Of a DNA stretch of 64,000 bases, positions 1 to 8,673 are shown piece after piece. The notes below the pieces were generated by a model. That model did not search any database. It was not told where the DNA came from and saw nothing but the letters and a program-made list of their open reading frames with translations. The position numbers and the translations under genes were made by a program. The DNA lies in contig NZ_BBUL01000088.1 of assembly GCF_000953825.1 (NCBI RefSeq), forward strand, positions 1 through 64,000. The letters are read 5' to 3'. This DNA comes from Cellvibrio sp. OA-2007. Lineage in GTDB: Bacteria; Pseudomonadota; Gammaproteobacteria; Pseudomonadales; Cellvibrionaceae. Positions within the stretch are counted from its first letter, which is position 1. Each line of letters starts with the position of its first letter.

Positions 1-94
1 CCGCCGTCACAGCGCTATTGGCTTTATTAGCCCAGAGCGCTTTGAGGCAAGAAATGTATGTTAGTGAACTGTCCGAAGTTGGCGGAGGGGATCA
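1..94 (+). mobile_element. Right end of an IS3-family insertion sequence
   Basis: The first 64 bases read as the last codons of an IS3-family OrfB transposase. After its stop the sequence runs through a GC-rich stretch and ends in ...GGGGATCA at 94. Read on the other strand this begins TGATCCCCTCCGCCAAC, a form typical of IS3-family terminal inverted repeats, which start with TG and end with CA. The element is inserted in a sulfatase gene whose own coding sequence resumes at about 95. The left end and the target duplication lie outside the window, so the exact boundary is inferred. Confidence 0.75.
2..64 (+). CDS. IS3-family transposase OrfB, C-terminal fragment (runs off left edge)
   Basis: Twenty residues are readable, RRHSAIGFISPERFEARNVC, followed by TAG at 62-64. 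RRHS(A/S)(I/L)G(F/Y)xSPxxFE is the conserved C-terminal signature of the IS3-family DDE integrase-like OrfB, next to the last catalytic Glu region. The rest of the transposase, including the frameshifted OrfA, is upstream of base 1. The stop lies just inside the terminal inverted repeat, as usual for this family. Confidence 0.8.
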   Translation, partial: RRHSAIGFISPERFEARNVC

Positions 95-792
95 GGCTGC
101 TGCTGTTGCGCCAGCCAATTAATGGCCAAGTCAGTCACTTTGGTGGAGTGGTATTCGGTACTGGTTGTACTAATACCATTGCTAATTAACGGCCAATTAA
201 AATAATCGGGCAGCACGCCGGTAATATTACCGCTGTAATAATCCACACCGCTGTCGGTGGGGTGGGAATTAACAGGCGAGGAACCGCCGAGATGCCATTT
301 GCCAATCACGGCGGTTTTATAATTTGCGCTGGCACTTTGGTTGCGTAAATAGCGCTGCAGGGTTTGGCTTTGCGGGTCGAGAATCGCAGGCACAAAACTA
401 ATCCCACTATTTATTCCGTGCTGGCCGGTAATAATGCTGCCGCGCGTAGTGGTGCAAGCCGGTGTCGCCCAAACGTTATCAAACACTATGCCCTGTGCTG
501 CCAAGCCATCGAGCGTAGGTGTTGCAGGGCGCTGCTGCGATAGACTGTATTGGTTGGATGCATCCAACCCAAGATCATCGGCAATAATTAATAACACATT
601 GGTTTTGGTTTCCGCCACGCTAGCATTGGACGAATTTTGTTGCACCGATGAAATCATTCCAGATGAAACACTGCTGGCAATCGATGAACTACTTACCAGA
701 GCAGATGACGTAGGTAATGGTGCAGAAGCTGCACCTCCACCGCCACAACTGATTAACAGTGTACTAGCTACGATTAAATAGACATATCTCAT
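61..792 (-). pseudogene. Lipoprotein sulfatase, truncated by IS3 insertion
   Basis: The protein starts with a signal peptide ending in a lipobox (LLIS-C at about residue 16), then a Gly/Ala/Ser-rich linker to about residue 60. The N-terminal part of a type I (formylglycine-dependent) sulfatase follows: NVLLIIADDLG with metal-binding Asp residues, the catalytic CTTTRGSIITGQ near residue 115, and GKWHLGG. Sulfatases usually have 450-550 residues, but this one stops at 243. Its last ten codons (DPLRQLRTVH) come from the inserted IS end, so true sulfatase coding covers only about 95-792. The third motif residue is Thr, where Pro, Ala or Ser is usual. The enzyme would have removed sulfate esters, probably from algal polysaccharides. 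It is almost certainly inactive because the C-terminal substrate and metal-site residues are missing. Confidence 0.8.
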
Positions 793-995
793 AATACTTC
801 TCGCTATAGCATTGCGCCCATTAAAGACTGGAAAATATCAAAAGATAGTCAATTTAGTACACAAGAGAGTGAAAAGATTGTGCAACGGATCGGATTGCAC
901 AGCAAATCACGACAACTCATAGGCACAGAACTATTACAACATTCGATGAATTTCATCGTAAAAGAAAACCTTATCGTTTTTGATATGCGGATTTG

Positions 996-1457
996 TCACA
1001 GAACCCCAATCTTCATCAAAGTCGCTTCGCCACCGCGATAAGATTCCTGCGCGATAAACTGCCAACCTAATTCGCGATAAAATTTGGCTTGATCCGGTGT
1101 AAACAAATAAAGCGGGTTGAAACCATGCGCATTGGCTTGACTGACAACATGCTTCACTAAAGCTGCGCCCACTCCGCGCTTGCGATAAATCGGGTTTACA
1201 TAGACGCTCGCGAGCCATGGGGATAATTCCGGGTGGCTGTCCATATCGCTCTCTACTAATGCTGCAGTACCTACTAAATGTTTACCATCTTCACAGATAT
1301 ACATTGCGGGCATAACCGCGCCTTTTAAAAAACGCTGCATTCTTTCGATCCGGGATTCAAGTGTGCCACCCGGATTTAAATAGCCCCACTGGGCATGGTG
1401 CCAAGCGGCAATGGTGGGAATATGTTCAGGCGCGTCGGCTAAATTAATAATTTTCAT
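996..1457 (-). CDS. GNAT-family N-acetyltransferase
   Basis: A 153-residue cytosolic protein with the GNAT fold. The acetyl-CoA pyrophosphate-binding motif A is visible near residues 88-104 (VYVNPIYRKRGVGAALV; the R-K-R-G-V-G part matches Q/RxxGxG/A), with hydrophobic strands before it (HLVGTAALVESD) and a C-terminal FYRELGWQF strand typical of motif B. Family members move an acetyl group from acetyl-CoA to an amine of a small molecule or protein. The substrate cannot be told from sequence. The gene stands alone on the minus strand, with about 200 non-coding bases before the disrupted sulfatase and an AT-rich 235-base divergent spacer on its promoter side. Confidence 0.85.
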   Translation of the reverse strand: MKIINLADAPEHIPTIAAWHHAQWGYLNPGGTLESRIERMQRFLKGAVMPAMYICEDGKHLVGTAALVESDMDSHPELSPWLASVYVNPIYRKRGVGAALVKHVVSQANAHGFNPLYLFTPDQAKFYRELGWQFIAQESYRGGEATLMKIGVL

Positions 1458-1692
1458 ATGACTTTCTTTTTCAATTTTTTAGTAGAAGAAATTTAAATGC
1501 ATTTTTTATGTTCGGTTTTTGTCGCATCAATTAGCTTAAATTAAATATTTAGTTTACTTAAACGACAATTAAATCTATTTCGTCTTTCGTGTAATACGGC
1601 GTAATAGCGGGACTCGCTTTTGCCAACTAGGCTCCATGAGCTGTTTGAAAATATGGAATCGTTTTTCTAACTAACCGTGGAGACACACAACA

Positions 1693-2859
1693 ATGAAAAT
1701 AAATTTTATGTCTAAATCTGTTTTGCTCTCGCTAGGCGTGTATTTGGGGTGTTTCACATCATTAACTTCAGCAACAGAACTTGATGTTGCAATCGATGCA
1801 TGCGCCTTGCCCGCTAAACCCGCAGCAACACAAGAAGAGACTGCATGGCGACTTTTTGTCGCAATTAATTGCAAAGTAAAAAACAATCAATTGACTTGGG
1901 AAACATGGAAATCCCAAGCTTGCTTAAAGAATCCCAATGATTGCCCCACCCAACGTTTGCACGGAAGCGCGTTGCGTACAGCCAATCTTGCCACGACACA
2001 CGACTCACCAAAACGTACTGGCGGCTGTGCGCCAATGACAACCTCCGCAACAGCTTCAGAGTCCGGCTTGGAAAATTTTGTCCCTAAAAATCTATCGGCA
2101 TCACCGGTTTTTTGCGAAGAAGTGACTATTAGCCCGGCGGAAGAAGCTTACGGTAAAAGCAAAGGACTATTAACCGTTGCGGGGCAACAGACCTATTTGC
2201 AAGCAGGCGGTGTTATTGATTTTCCAACTGGGGCAATAGAGGTCAAAGCAGATTGGGTGCCCGCATCATCCTTCACCGATGTGACCTTCGATTGCACCAA
2301 ACCAAGCAAAACTCACTACCAAGAAATCATTGATGGCCAATGTTACGCTCTGGTGGGGATTCATATCAGTTCAAAATTGTATCCCAATTGGCTCTGGGCT
2401 ACGTTTGAACCGCAAGATAAACGCACCAACCCCAACCGCTGCAACCCTAGCCTCTACAATGCCTGCTTAGATCATTGGGGCTCAACACCAGCGAAGTCCA
2501 CTGGGGCAAAAACCAAAACCACACCCAAGCTACAGGCGCTATTCAAGGCTGCAGGTAGCAAGTTAGATAAGTCATTCCAAAATTACCGTTTGGTAGGAAC
2601 ACAAACCCAATACAACCAACCCGCTGCAAGCAACGGCAACCTGGGGAACTCGTTTGTGGAGTTTAATGCGCAGGTGTCGCCATACCAAGCATCTTGTATC
2701 ACCTGCCATTCCTATGCACAGCGCAATGCCGCAGGCAAAACCCCTCAAGGCGGCCCACTGCCGGGAGCGAATAGCGTCGGCCTGCCCACACCTTTACCTG
2801 CAGGCTATAAGCCACTGGACTTCTCTTGGTTCCTTGGCTTTGGCGTCCCACAAAAATAG
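1693..2859 (+). CDS. Secreted protein with a single c-type haem motif
   Basis: A 388-residue protein with a Sec signal peptide (basic start, hydrophobic SVLLSLGVYLGCF, cleavage near residue 27). It contains one CITCH motif (CxxCH, about residue 336) near the C-terminus, which would bind haem c covalently after export to the periplasm. The rest is Cys-rich and matches no family that I recognise. Start ATG 1693 has GGAG about 10 bases upstream. Hypothetical single-haem proteins of this size are common in proteobacteria and are sometimes annotated only as cytochrome c family. An electron-transfer or redox-sensing role is inference. It is monocistronic and ends before the bidirectional terminator at 2942. 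Confidence 0.7.
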   Translation: MKINFMSKSVLLSLGVYLGCFTSLTSATELDVAIDACALPAKPAATQEETAWRLFVAINCKVKNNQLTWETWKSQACLKNPNDCPTQRLHGSALRTANLATTHDSPKRTGGCAPMTTSATASESGLENFVPKNLSASPVFCEEVTISPAEEAYGKSKGLLTVAGQQTYLQAGGVIDFPTGAIEVKADWVPASSFTDVTFDCTKPSKTHYQEIIDGQCYALVGIHISSKLYPNWLWATFEPQDKRTNPNRCNPSLYNACLDHWGSTPAKSTGAKTKTTPKLQALFKAAGSKLDKSFQNYRLVGTQTQYNQPAASNGNLGNSFVEFNAQVSPYQASCITCHSYAQRNAAGKTPQGGPLPGANSVGLPTPLPAGYKPLDFSWFLGFGVPQK

Positions 2860-2941
2860 CTAATGATTAGCATTAAATTAATGATACTCAGGGATGAGGT
2901 GCGGAAAGTGTAGCAAATAGATAATTGCTGATTATTAGAAA

Positions 2942-2973
2942 CTAAAAAGCCGCCATGCAATGCGGCTTTTTAG
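2942..2973. terminator. Bidirectional rho-independent terminator
   Basis: A perfect 12-bp stem, CTAAAAAGCCGC / GCGGCTTTTTAG, with an 8-base loop. The run of A on one side and T on the other lets it serve both the plus-strand haem protein gene and the converging minus-strand DUF998 gene. Confidence 0.9.
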
Positions 2974-2990
2974 TTTAATTGGCAGTCTAA

Positions 2991-3590
2991 CTACACCGAC
3001 ATTAGCATCACACTCATCACCATCACCCAAGCCGCTAACGCACCATAATTTATACGCTGATATAAACCCACATTAATGTTGGTTTTAAGTGCACGTAGCA
3101 TCAGCACCAATGTAACAACAGATATTGCGGCGCTCGCTGCAGAATAGAATGTGAACCATTGCGGCAAATCATGTTGTCTAATTACCCACAGCAAACACGC
3201 AGCGAGTAAAGAAAAGTACATAACCAAACCAGCAAGATTGTGGATTATTTGCACCACTGATGATTTAGGTATACCCAAATCTTCATCACAAGGAAACAAT
3301 CCTGTTACCCAATGCGATACACCTTGCACCACCATCAAGATGCCGGTTAAAAATAAAAGATTATCAGTGGACTCCATTTTCAATAACGCCACACCAAACA
3401 ATACAAACCAAAATCCAATTGGGTAATTATTAATCCACGGATGAATTTTTGTGGTAGCACGATCGCGTGCACCTAACTCACTCATGACTTGTTGGCGATG
3501 ACCATAACCGGGATACAAACGCGCCACAAAAATGACGCCTAGTAACATCCATAGCGGTGCAATAACACCCGCCACCATATATTGAGGCAT
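2991..3590 (-). CDS. DUF998 integral membrane protein
   Basis: A 199-residue protein with about six hydrophobic helices. The early segment GYGHRQQVMSELGARD and the central WVTGLFPCDEDLG match the conserved loops of DUF998 proteins, in which a periplasmic or loop 'LFPCDEG'-like motif recurs. Function is unknown. Related proteins appear in bacteria and archaea as small six-helix inner-membrane proteins. The gene converges on the terminator at 2942 and is probably monocistronic. Confidence 0.75.
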   Translation of the reverse strand: MPQYMVAGVIAPLWMLLGVIFVARLYPGYGHRQQVMSELGARDRATTKIHPWINNYPIGFWFVLFGVALLKMESTDNLLFLTGILMVVQGVSHWVTGLFPCDEDLGIPKSSVVQIIHNLAGLVMYFSLLAACLLWVIRQHDLPQWFTFYSAASAAISVVTLVLMLRALKTNINVGLYQRINYGALAAWVMVMSVMLMSV

Positions 3591-3664
3591 TATGTTCCCC
3601 CTCTATATAAAAAGGGTAGAAACATTATGTTTCCACCCTATAAAAATCGCTACGAGATTACACT

Positions 3665-4180
3665 TCACTCTTTCGCTTCTGGCTTAGCCTTTTTTGCTTT
3701 CATTTCAGTAGAAAACTCATCCATTAGTACTTTAATTTTTGGAAAAACTCCCTCCATCATTTTCTGACTAACCCCCATTGAATCCTGCATCACCAACGGC
3801 ATTTTTTTGATTGTAGATTTACCGATATCAGAATTATAAAACTCTATCATTCCCTGAATCTCTTGCTCGGTGAAATGTTTAATATACACCTGCATCATTG
3901 GCTCCTTCATTTTTTCCCAGCTCATTTCCTCCGTAACCAGCGCACTCACTTTTTTCATATACGCATCAAATTCAGGTCTATCTTTTTCAGTAAGACCCAT
4001 TTGAGTTGCTATACCAGAAGACATGCTATCAATCTGAGCATAAACCGCATCGACCATTTTCGATGCCTCTGTTAACTCTAACAATTTCTCTACAGATGCA
4101 GTAGTGGCCGGTTCACTTGAAAATACATTCAATGAAAAAACAAGACTACAAAATAATACAACCACTTTATTAAAATTCAT
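3665..4180 (-). CDS. Exported DUF2059 protein
   Basis: A 171-residue protein with a cleavable signal peptide (MNFNKVVVLFCSLVFSLNVFSS). I chose ATG 4180 because AAGGGA lies 8 bases upstream and the signal peptide starts there. The open frame extends to 4267 but adds 29 residues that do not suit an exported protein. The mature part is helical and ends in a Lys/Glu/Ala-rich tail. The stretch YIKHFTEQEIQGMIEFYNSDIG is the hallmark of DUF2059, a family of periplasmic proteins of unknown function. No clear partners are nearby. Confidence 0.8.
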   Translation of the reverse strand: MNFNKVVVLFCSLVFSLNVFSSEPATTASVEKLLELTEASKMVDAVYAQIDSMSSGIATQMGLTEKDRPEFDAYMKKVSALVTEEMSWEKMKEPMMQVYIKHFTEQEIQGMIEFYNSDIGKSTIKKMPLVMQDSMGVSQKMMEGVFPKIKVLMDEFSTEMKAKKAKPEAKE

Positions 4181-4287
4181 AAATAAATTCCCTTCAGAGT
4201 AATTTAAAAAAATAAAGCCGAAATCATGCCAGATAAATGGCGAGTGCAATATGGCATAGATTGGCAAAGCCTGCCAAGTAGGTTTTA

Positions 4288-5385
4288 CTACCGCTTCTTC
4301 AACCGCAATACCGCTTTATTCTGATCAATTACAAAATCAAAACGACCAAGAATATCGATACCGAGTAAGCCATCGAATTGATCACTATTATCCATCGGCA
4401 GGCGGGCAAGCATATGTTTGTTGAAGGTAACGCTTTCGATGGTGAAAGTATCCACTAAAAATAAATAACTCTCGACCGTACCACTTGCAGTGTTGAGTTG
4501 AATGGGCTTGGGAGATTTAACAAAGGAATAATGGCGATTGACAAAACTGGCAGTGAGGCCGCTGATGGATGCGCCGGTATCCAGTAATAACTTTACTTGC
4601 ACACCTTCGATAGTGACTGGCACCAAAAATTGGTCGCCGAAGCGAGTTAGCTGCACGCTTATTTCAGGCACTGCATTATCGTCAGCCGTTGAGCCTTCAT
4701 CCAACTTGGCGAGTATGCCCTCGGCACGCGCGCGGGTTGCTGGCTGATTAGCAGCCATCAGCGCATGGTATTGCGCCTGCTCTTTATCTTCAATTTTTAG
4801 ATTCATTTTGGCGAGCTGTAAATGTAATTCACCATTGTCAGGTGTGAGTTTTATCAGGTCGTTAATTTGCGCCATTAACCATTCGTAGCTCTCACCAAAA
4901 ATAGAAGGATTTTCCGTGAGGCGAATTAAATACTTGGCTAAATAGGCGAGTGCATTGTCAATTTTTTGTGCGTCCACTTCGGTGTTGATGTAGCGAAACC
5001 AACTGGCGACCGATTCTTTGTGCTGTCCCTGCTGCTCATAGACACGGGCCAACAGCCACAGAGCTTCTGTGTATTGTGGATTCTGTTCAAGCAATTTATT
5101 TAATAGGCGAACCGCTTCACCATAAGCGCCATTGGCAATTAATTGATTAGCACGCTCAATGGGGGTTTGTGGTCGGGCGGGTAAAAACTCAGCGGCGCTG
5201 GCAGACGGTTCCGAGCTAGCAGCTTGCGCAGAAGAATGTATTGGCGATATAGACGGCGCGTCATTTGCAACGACGCTTACACTCATTTGCGGGTGTTGAT
5301 TGTTATTGGCATGACGATACTCGCTGAGGTAAAAACCCAGCGTAAACGCCAATGCGCCGACAAGTATAACCTTTTTATTATTCAT
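4288..5385 (-). CDS. Membrane-anchored TPR protein with retropepsin-like aspartic protease domain
   Basis: 365 residues. An N-terminal signal anchor (VILVGALAFTLGFYLSEY) is followed by a low-complexity Ala/Ser linker. TPR-like helices lie at about residues 75-215 (ANQLIANGAYGEAVRLLNKLLEQNP and following). A clan AA aspartic protease domain covers about 245-365. The active-site triad is seen as LLLDTGASISGLT and the flap/second half as FDGLLGIDILGRFDFVID. Bacterial homologues are single-chain retropepsin-like proteins (TIGR02281-like) that should dimerise. The substrate is unknown. The active site faces the periplasm if the anchor is N-in. The gene ends 20 bases from glutathione peroxidase on the same strand, so the two may be co-transcribed. 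Confidence 0.75.
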   Translation of the reverse strand: MNNKKVILVGALAFTLGFYLSEYRHANNNQHPQMSVSVVANDAPSISPIHSSAQAASSEPSASAAEFLPARPQTPIERANQLIANGAYGEAVRLLNKLLEQNPQYTEALWLLARVYEQQGQHKESVASWFRYINTEVDAQKIDNALAYLAKYLIRLTENPSIFGESYEWLMAQINDLIKLTPDNGELHLQLAKMNLKIEDKEQAQYHALMAANQPATRARAEGILAKLDEGSTADDNAVPEISVQLTRFGDQFLVPVTIEGVQVKLLLDTGASISGLTASFVNRHYSFVKSPKPIQLNTASGTVESYLFLVDTFTIESVTFNKHMLARLPMDNSDQFDGLLGIDILGRFDFVIDQNKAVLRLKKR

Positions 5386-5404
5386 TGTTGAATTGGAGTA
5401 GGTG

Positions 5405-5890
5405 TCAGGATTTTAGTAATTGTTGGCGAATAAATTCAGCCATTCTTTCCGGTTTGGTTATAGTGGCAAAACGTTTGATGGGTGTGCCATCGCGGCCGAT
5501 AATAAATTTAGTAAAATTCCACTTGATTGATTTGCCCAACCAGCCAGGTAATTCTGCGGTGAGCCATTTAAATAGAGGATGAGCATTGTTGCCATTTACA
5601 TCCACCTTGGCAAACATGGGAAAATTCACACCGTAATTAATCTGGCAAGTCTGCGCGATTTGAATTGCATCGCCCGGTTCCTGCCCGCCAAATTGGTTGC
5701 AAGGAAAGCCAAGAATCACCAAGCCCTGTTCGCTAAATTCTTTATGCAGCGCTTCCAGCCCAGCATACTGTGGGGTAAAGCCGCATTGGCTAGCGGTATT
5801 AACGACTAATACCAACTTGCCAGCAAAGTCAGACAAGCTAACGGGCGCACCGCGCAAAGATTCAGCAGTGAAACTGTAGAAAGGGCTCAT
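5405..5890 (-). CDS. Glutathione peroxidase (Cys type)
   Basis: 161 residues, full length for the small bacterial Gpx/BtuE family. It reduces hydroperoxides using glutathione or thioredoxin in the cytoplasm. The catalytic tetrad is visible: Cys36 in NTASQCGFT, Gln70 in FGGQEPG, and Trp124-Asn125 in KWNFTKF. The peroxidatic residue is Cys, not selenocysteine. The conserved LGFPCNQFGGQEPG loop is intact, and Cys82 is a possible resolving Cys. The start at 5890 is preceded by AGGTGACC-type spacing on the minus strand. It lies immediately upstream of the TPR/protease gene. Confidence 0.92.
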   Translation of the reverse strand: MSPFYSFTAESLRGAPVSLSDFAGKLVLVVNTASQCGFTPQYAGLEALHKEFSEQGLVILGFPCNQFGGQEPGDAIQIAQTCQINYGVNFPMFAKVDVNGNNAHPLFKWLTAELPGWLGKSIKWNFTKFIIGRDGTPIKRFATITKPERMAEFIRQQLLKS

Positions 5891-5986
5891 AGGTCACCTG
5901 TGAGAGTTATTGGTGAAAGCAAGCATAAACCAGACTGCAGGGCGGGCGGCATTAAAGCAGCCCCCGCCCTCCGTTTGCGTAGCATA

Positions 5987-6802
5987 TCAGTATTCAGCGG
6001 CGGGTTTATCCAGCGTTTTAATTTGAATATTGCGATAAAACGTTTCCGCTCCTTCCGATTGGATTTGCAATTTTCCGCGCGCAAGTGGAACAAATTTTCC
6101 ATCCACCTTGTGACGTGAATTAAACCCGCGAAACACTTCGTGACCATTAACTTTGTGAATCAGGGTTTTGCCGTCGGCGATGACTTCCATGGTATCCCAC
6201 TCGCCACTGGGTTTTTCATAATTGCCGAGTTTTAATACGCGCGCAGCTATATTTTTGCGCAGCGGCAATTTGGGATCGTAGCGATAGAATTTCCAATCAC
6301 CTTCGTTCGCATCACCCGCGTGCACATCAATAATCACACCATCGAGGCTGTGGTAATCACCACTGTCGCCCTCTTGCACCTGGAATTCATGACTGCGCAT
6401 CCAGTGGCCGCTCTGTGCACCTTGCGCGCCGACAGCAAAGTACAACAGACCGCTGTCACGCACTACATCCAAACGCGGATGCCATTTTTGTTTGCCCCAC
6501 TTGATATCGAACTTCAGGTGAAAGTTTTCAAACTCCTCCACACTGGTCAGCCCGCCCCACTCCGCACCCGACACCCGCAACAAGCCATCAACCACGGAGA
6601 AGATATGGTTAGGGTCATTATTCAAACCATGGGGCTGATGGCGGGATACCAAATTGTATTCATTGGTTTCTGGCTGAAAGCTAACATAAGGCTCCCAACC
6701 ACTGAGATCCTTACCATTAAACAGGGATTTCCACTCGCCGCTGCCCGCAAACACCGGAGCACTGGCCAGTAAAGCACATAACAATAAACCGCCCAATTTC
6801 AT
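5987..6802 (-). CDS. Secreted DUF1080 (3-keto-disaccharide hydrolase family) protein
   Basis: 271 residues with a Sec signal peptide (MKLGGLLLCALLASAPVFAG). The mature domain begins WKSLFNGKDLSGWEPY, the signature of DUF1080, a concanavalin-like beta-sandwich. It also contains LKFDIKWG, SGLLYFAVG and FRNIQIK-type strands. Some members hydrolyse 3-keto-glycosides, and many sit next to sugar oxidoreductases or polysaccharide enzymes. Here there is no such neighbour, so the substrate is open. The gene is monocistronic and points away from the nitrate-transport promoter region. Confidence 0.82.
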   Translation of the reverse strand: MKLGGLLLCALLASAPVFAGSGEWKSLFNGKDLSGWEPYVSFQPETNEYNLVSRHQPHGLNNDPNHIFSVVDGLLRVSGAEWGGLTSVEEFENFHLKFDIKWGKQKWHPRLDVVRDSGLLYFAVGAQGAQSGHWMRSHEFQVQEGDSGDYHSLDGVIIDVHAGDANEGDWKFYRYDPKLPLRKNIAARVLKLGNYEKPSGEWDTMEVIADGKTLIHKVNGHEVFRGFNSRHKVDGKFVPLARGKLQIQSEGAETFYRNIQIKTLDKPAAEY

Positions 6803-7329
6803 CGCTTATCCTCATTTCATCTTTATAGAGTTGTGGGTTTTTATCCCCTAGTGGTACGCCTGACTGCAGCAGGCTAAAGGCTGAATTGCGGCGCGTCCAC
6901 CTATACAGATTAACAATTACAGACCTTTACCCTGAGCCAAATTCGGGCAACCACAGGTAATTGGATAGTCTTTAGCACAGCAACCGTGCAAACACTCCCG
7001 AGCAGGATAAACCCAAGCGCAAAACCACTCAGCTCAAAACTCGAAATCTGCACCATTTTAAAGAAATTTAGCCAACAAAAATGCATCCAAAAAAATCACC
7101 GCTTCAACTCCCGCAAAAAACTGAGCACCACAAAAATGCACACACCCTTTTTAACACGGGAAAAATAACCGAGAAAATGATTTCAGAATTTTTAGTTGGT
7201 GATTGGCATTAATTATGCCTTAGCGATTTTGAGCTCACACACCGCTGTAAATGTTGTAAGGATCGATACTGCAAGGATTGTCCGTCTATCACCTGATACC
7301 TAAACCATACTGACTGCGAGAATTATTTC
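6803..7329. other. 527-base non-coding region between DUF1080 and nrtA
   Basis: This region separates divergent genes. It carries promoters for both, including the sigma-54 type promoter annotated at 7203. At 7125-7130 there is GCACCA followed 7 bases later by GCAC, which resembles one good half of an NtrC site (GCACYA-N5-TRGTGC) with a poor second half. No credible coding sequence was seen. Confidence 0.5.
7203..7220 (+). promoter_or_regulatory. Sigma-54 (RpoN) -24/-12 promoter ahead of nrtA
   Basis: The sequence TTGGCATTAATTATGCCT has GG at 7205-7206 and GC at 7217-7218, exactly 10 bases apart, as in TGGCAC-N5-TTGCW. It lies about 110 bases before the nrtA start. Sigma-54 with NtrC is the usual control of nitrogen-source uptake, so this fits the gene. 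The match is good at the -24 element and fair at the -12 element. Confidence 0.6.
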
Positions 7330-8658
7330 ATGGACAAAAAAAACTCCCCCGATAGCAACGATCAAACATTGCAATTAAATCGCCGCCAGTTATTAAAAAC
7401 TGGCCTTGGCGCAGCAGGTAGTGCCGCTGTGCTTGGCATGCTGCCCGGCTTGGGCAGCCTTGCCTACGCTGCACCGGCGGCACTGGAAACCACTAAAGCA
7501 AAACTGGGCTTTATTGCATTGACCGATGCCGCGCCGTTATTTGTTGCGCAGGAAAAAGGTTTTTTTGCCAAGTACGGCATGACCGGCGTGGAAGTATTAA
7601 AACAATCCTCCTGGGGCACCACGCGCGACAATCTTGTTTTAGGTTCACAAAATAATGGCATCGACGGCGCACATATTTTATCGCCAATGCCCTACCTGAT
7701 TACTACCGGCGCAATGACGGCAAACAATCAGCCGGTGCCTATGTCCATACTCGCGCGGCTGAATTTAAACGGTCAATGTATTTCAGTTGGCAAAGAGTAT
7801 GCAGGTTTAAAAGTGGATGTGCAGGCAAAAGGTTTTAAAGAAGCCGTTGCCGCGAAAAAAGCCAGCGGTAAAGCCGTGAATGCTGCAGTTACCTTCCCCG
7901 GCGGTACCCATGATTTATGGATGCGCTATTGGCTCTCTGCGGCAGGTATTGACCCCAACAAAGATATTTCCACCATCGTAGTACCACCGGCGCAAATGGT
8001 GGCCAATATGAAAGTCGGCAACATGGATACTTTCTGTGTATGCGAACCGTGGAATGAACAATTAATTAATCAAAAAATTGGTTACACCGCATTAACAACT
8101 GGCGAGTTGTGGCACAACCACCCGGAAAAAGCCTTTGCTATGCGCAGCGATTGGATTGAAAAAAATCCCAACGCCACCCAAGCCTTGTTGATGGCGGTAA
8201 TGGAAGCGCAAATGTTTTGCGAGAAAGCCGAAAACCGCGAAGAAGTTGCGAAAATTTGTTCTGACCGCAAATGGATCGGTGCGCCGTTTAATGATGTGGT
8301 TGAACGCATGAAAGGCAATTTCGACTACGGCACTGGCCGCGTGGTGGAAAACAGCCCGGAGCAAATGCGTTACTGGAAAGACTTTGCCTCTTACCCTTTC
8401 AAGAGCCACGATGCCTGGTTTATCACCGAAGATATTCGCTGGGGCTATTTACCGGCCAGCACCGATATTAACGCACTGGTCGATAAAGTTAACCGCGAAG
8501 ACTTATGGCGTGCCGCAGCAACCACGTTAAAAATTCCCGCTGCAGAAATTCCTACCAGCACCTCACGCGGTGTAGAAAAATTCTTTGATGGAAAAGTGTT
8601 TGACCCTGCTAATCCCAAAGCCTATCTCGATAGCCTTGCGATTAAAACCTTGGCATAA
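7330..8658 (+). CDS. nrtA: Nitrate-type ABC transporter substrate-binding protein (Tat-exported)
   Basis: 442 residues. The N-terminus carries a twin-arginine signal (NRRQLLKTGLGAAGSAAVLG) ending near AYAAPA. The body is an NrtA/CmpA-type periplasmic binding protein: KLGFIALTDAAPLFVAQEKGFF, then the AHILSPMPY and TFPGGTHDLWMRYWL segments that line the ligand pocket in this family, and CVCEPWNEQ. It would capture nitrate (or nitrite, bicarbonate or cyanate, which use close relatives) and pass it to the permease that follows 15 bases later. A sigma-54 promoter upstream supports nitrogen control. No ATPase gene is adjacent. The second set at 11.9-15.3 kb includes one. The specific ligand is inferred. 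Confidence 0.85.
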   Translation: MDKKNSPDSNDQTLQLNRRQLLKTGLGAAGSAAVLGMLPGLGSLAYAAPAALETTKAKLGFIALTDAAPLFVAQEKGFFAKYGMTGVEVLKQSSWGTTRDNLVLGSQNNGIDGAHILSPMPYLITTGAMTANNQPVPMSILARLNLNGQCISVGKEYAGLKVDVQAKGFKEAVAAKKASGKAVNAAVTFPGGTHDLWMRYWLSAAGIDPNKDISTIVVPPAQMVANMKVGNMDTFCVCEPWNEQLINQKIGYTALTTGELWHNHPEKAFAMRSDWIEKNPNATQALLMAVMEAQMFCEKAENREEVAKICSDRKWIGAPFNDVVERMKGNFDYGTGRVVENSPEQMRYWKDFASYPFKSHDAWFITEDIRWGYLPASTDINALVDKVNREDLWRAAATTLKIPAAEIPTSTSRGVEKFFDGKVFDPANPKAYLDSLAIKTLA

Positions 8659-8673
8659 CGCGGAGTAATTACC

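Noticed and set aside
434-781. Open frame antisense to the sulfatase N-terminus
   Set aside because: Its Ala/Asp/Glu-rich sequence is the complement of the Ser-rich linker; no domain or ribosome-binding site.
7125-7141. Full NtrC binding site upstream of nrtA
   Set aside because: Only the first half (GCACCA) matches; the second half differs at most positions, so it is noted but not annotated as a site.
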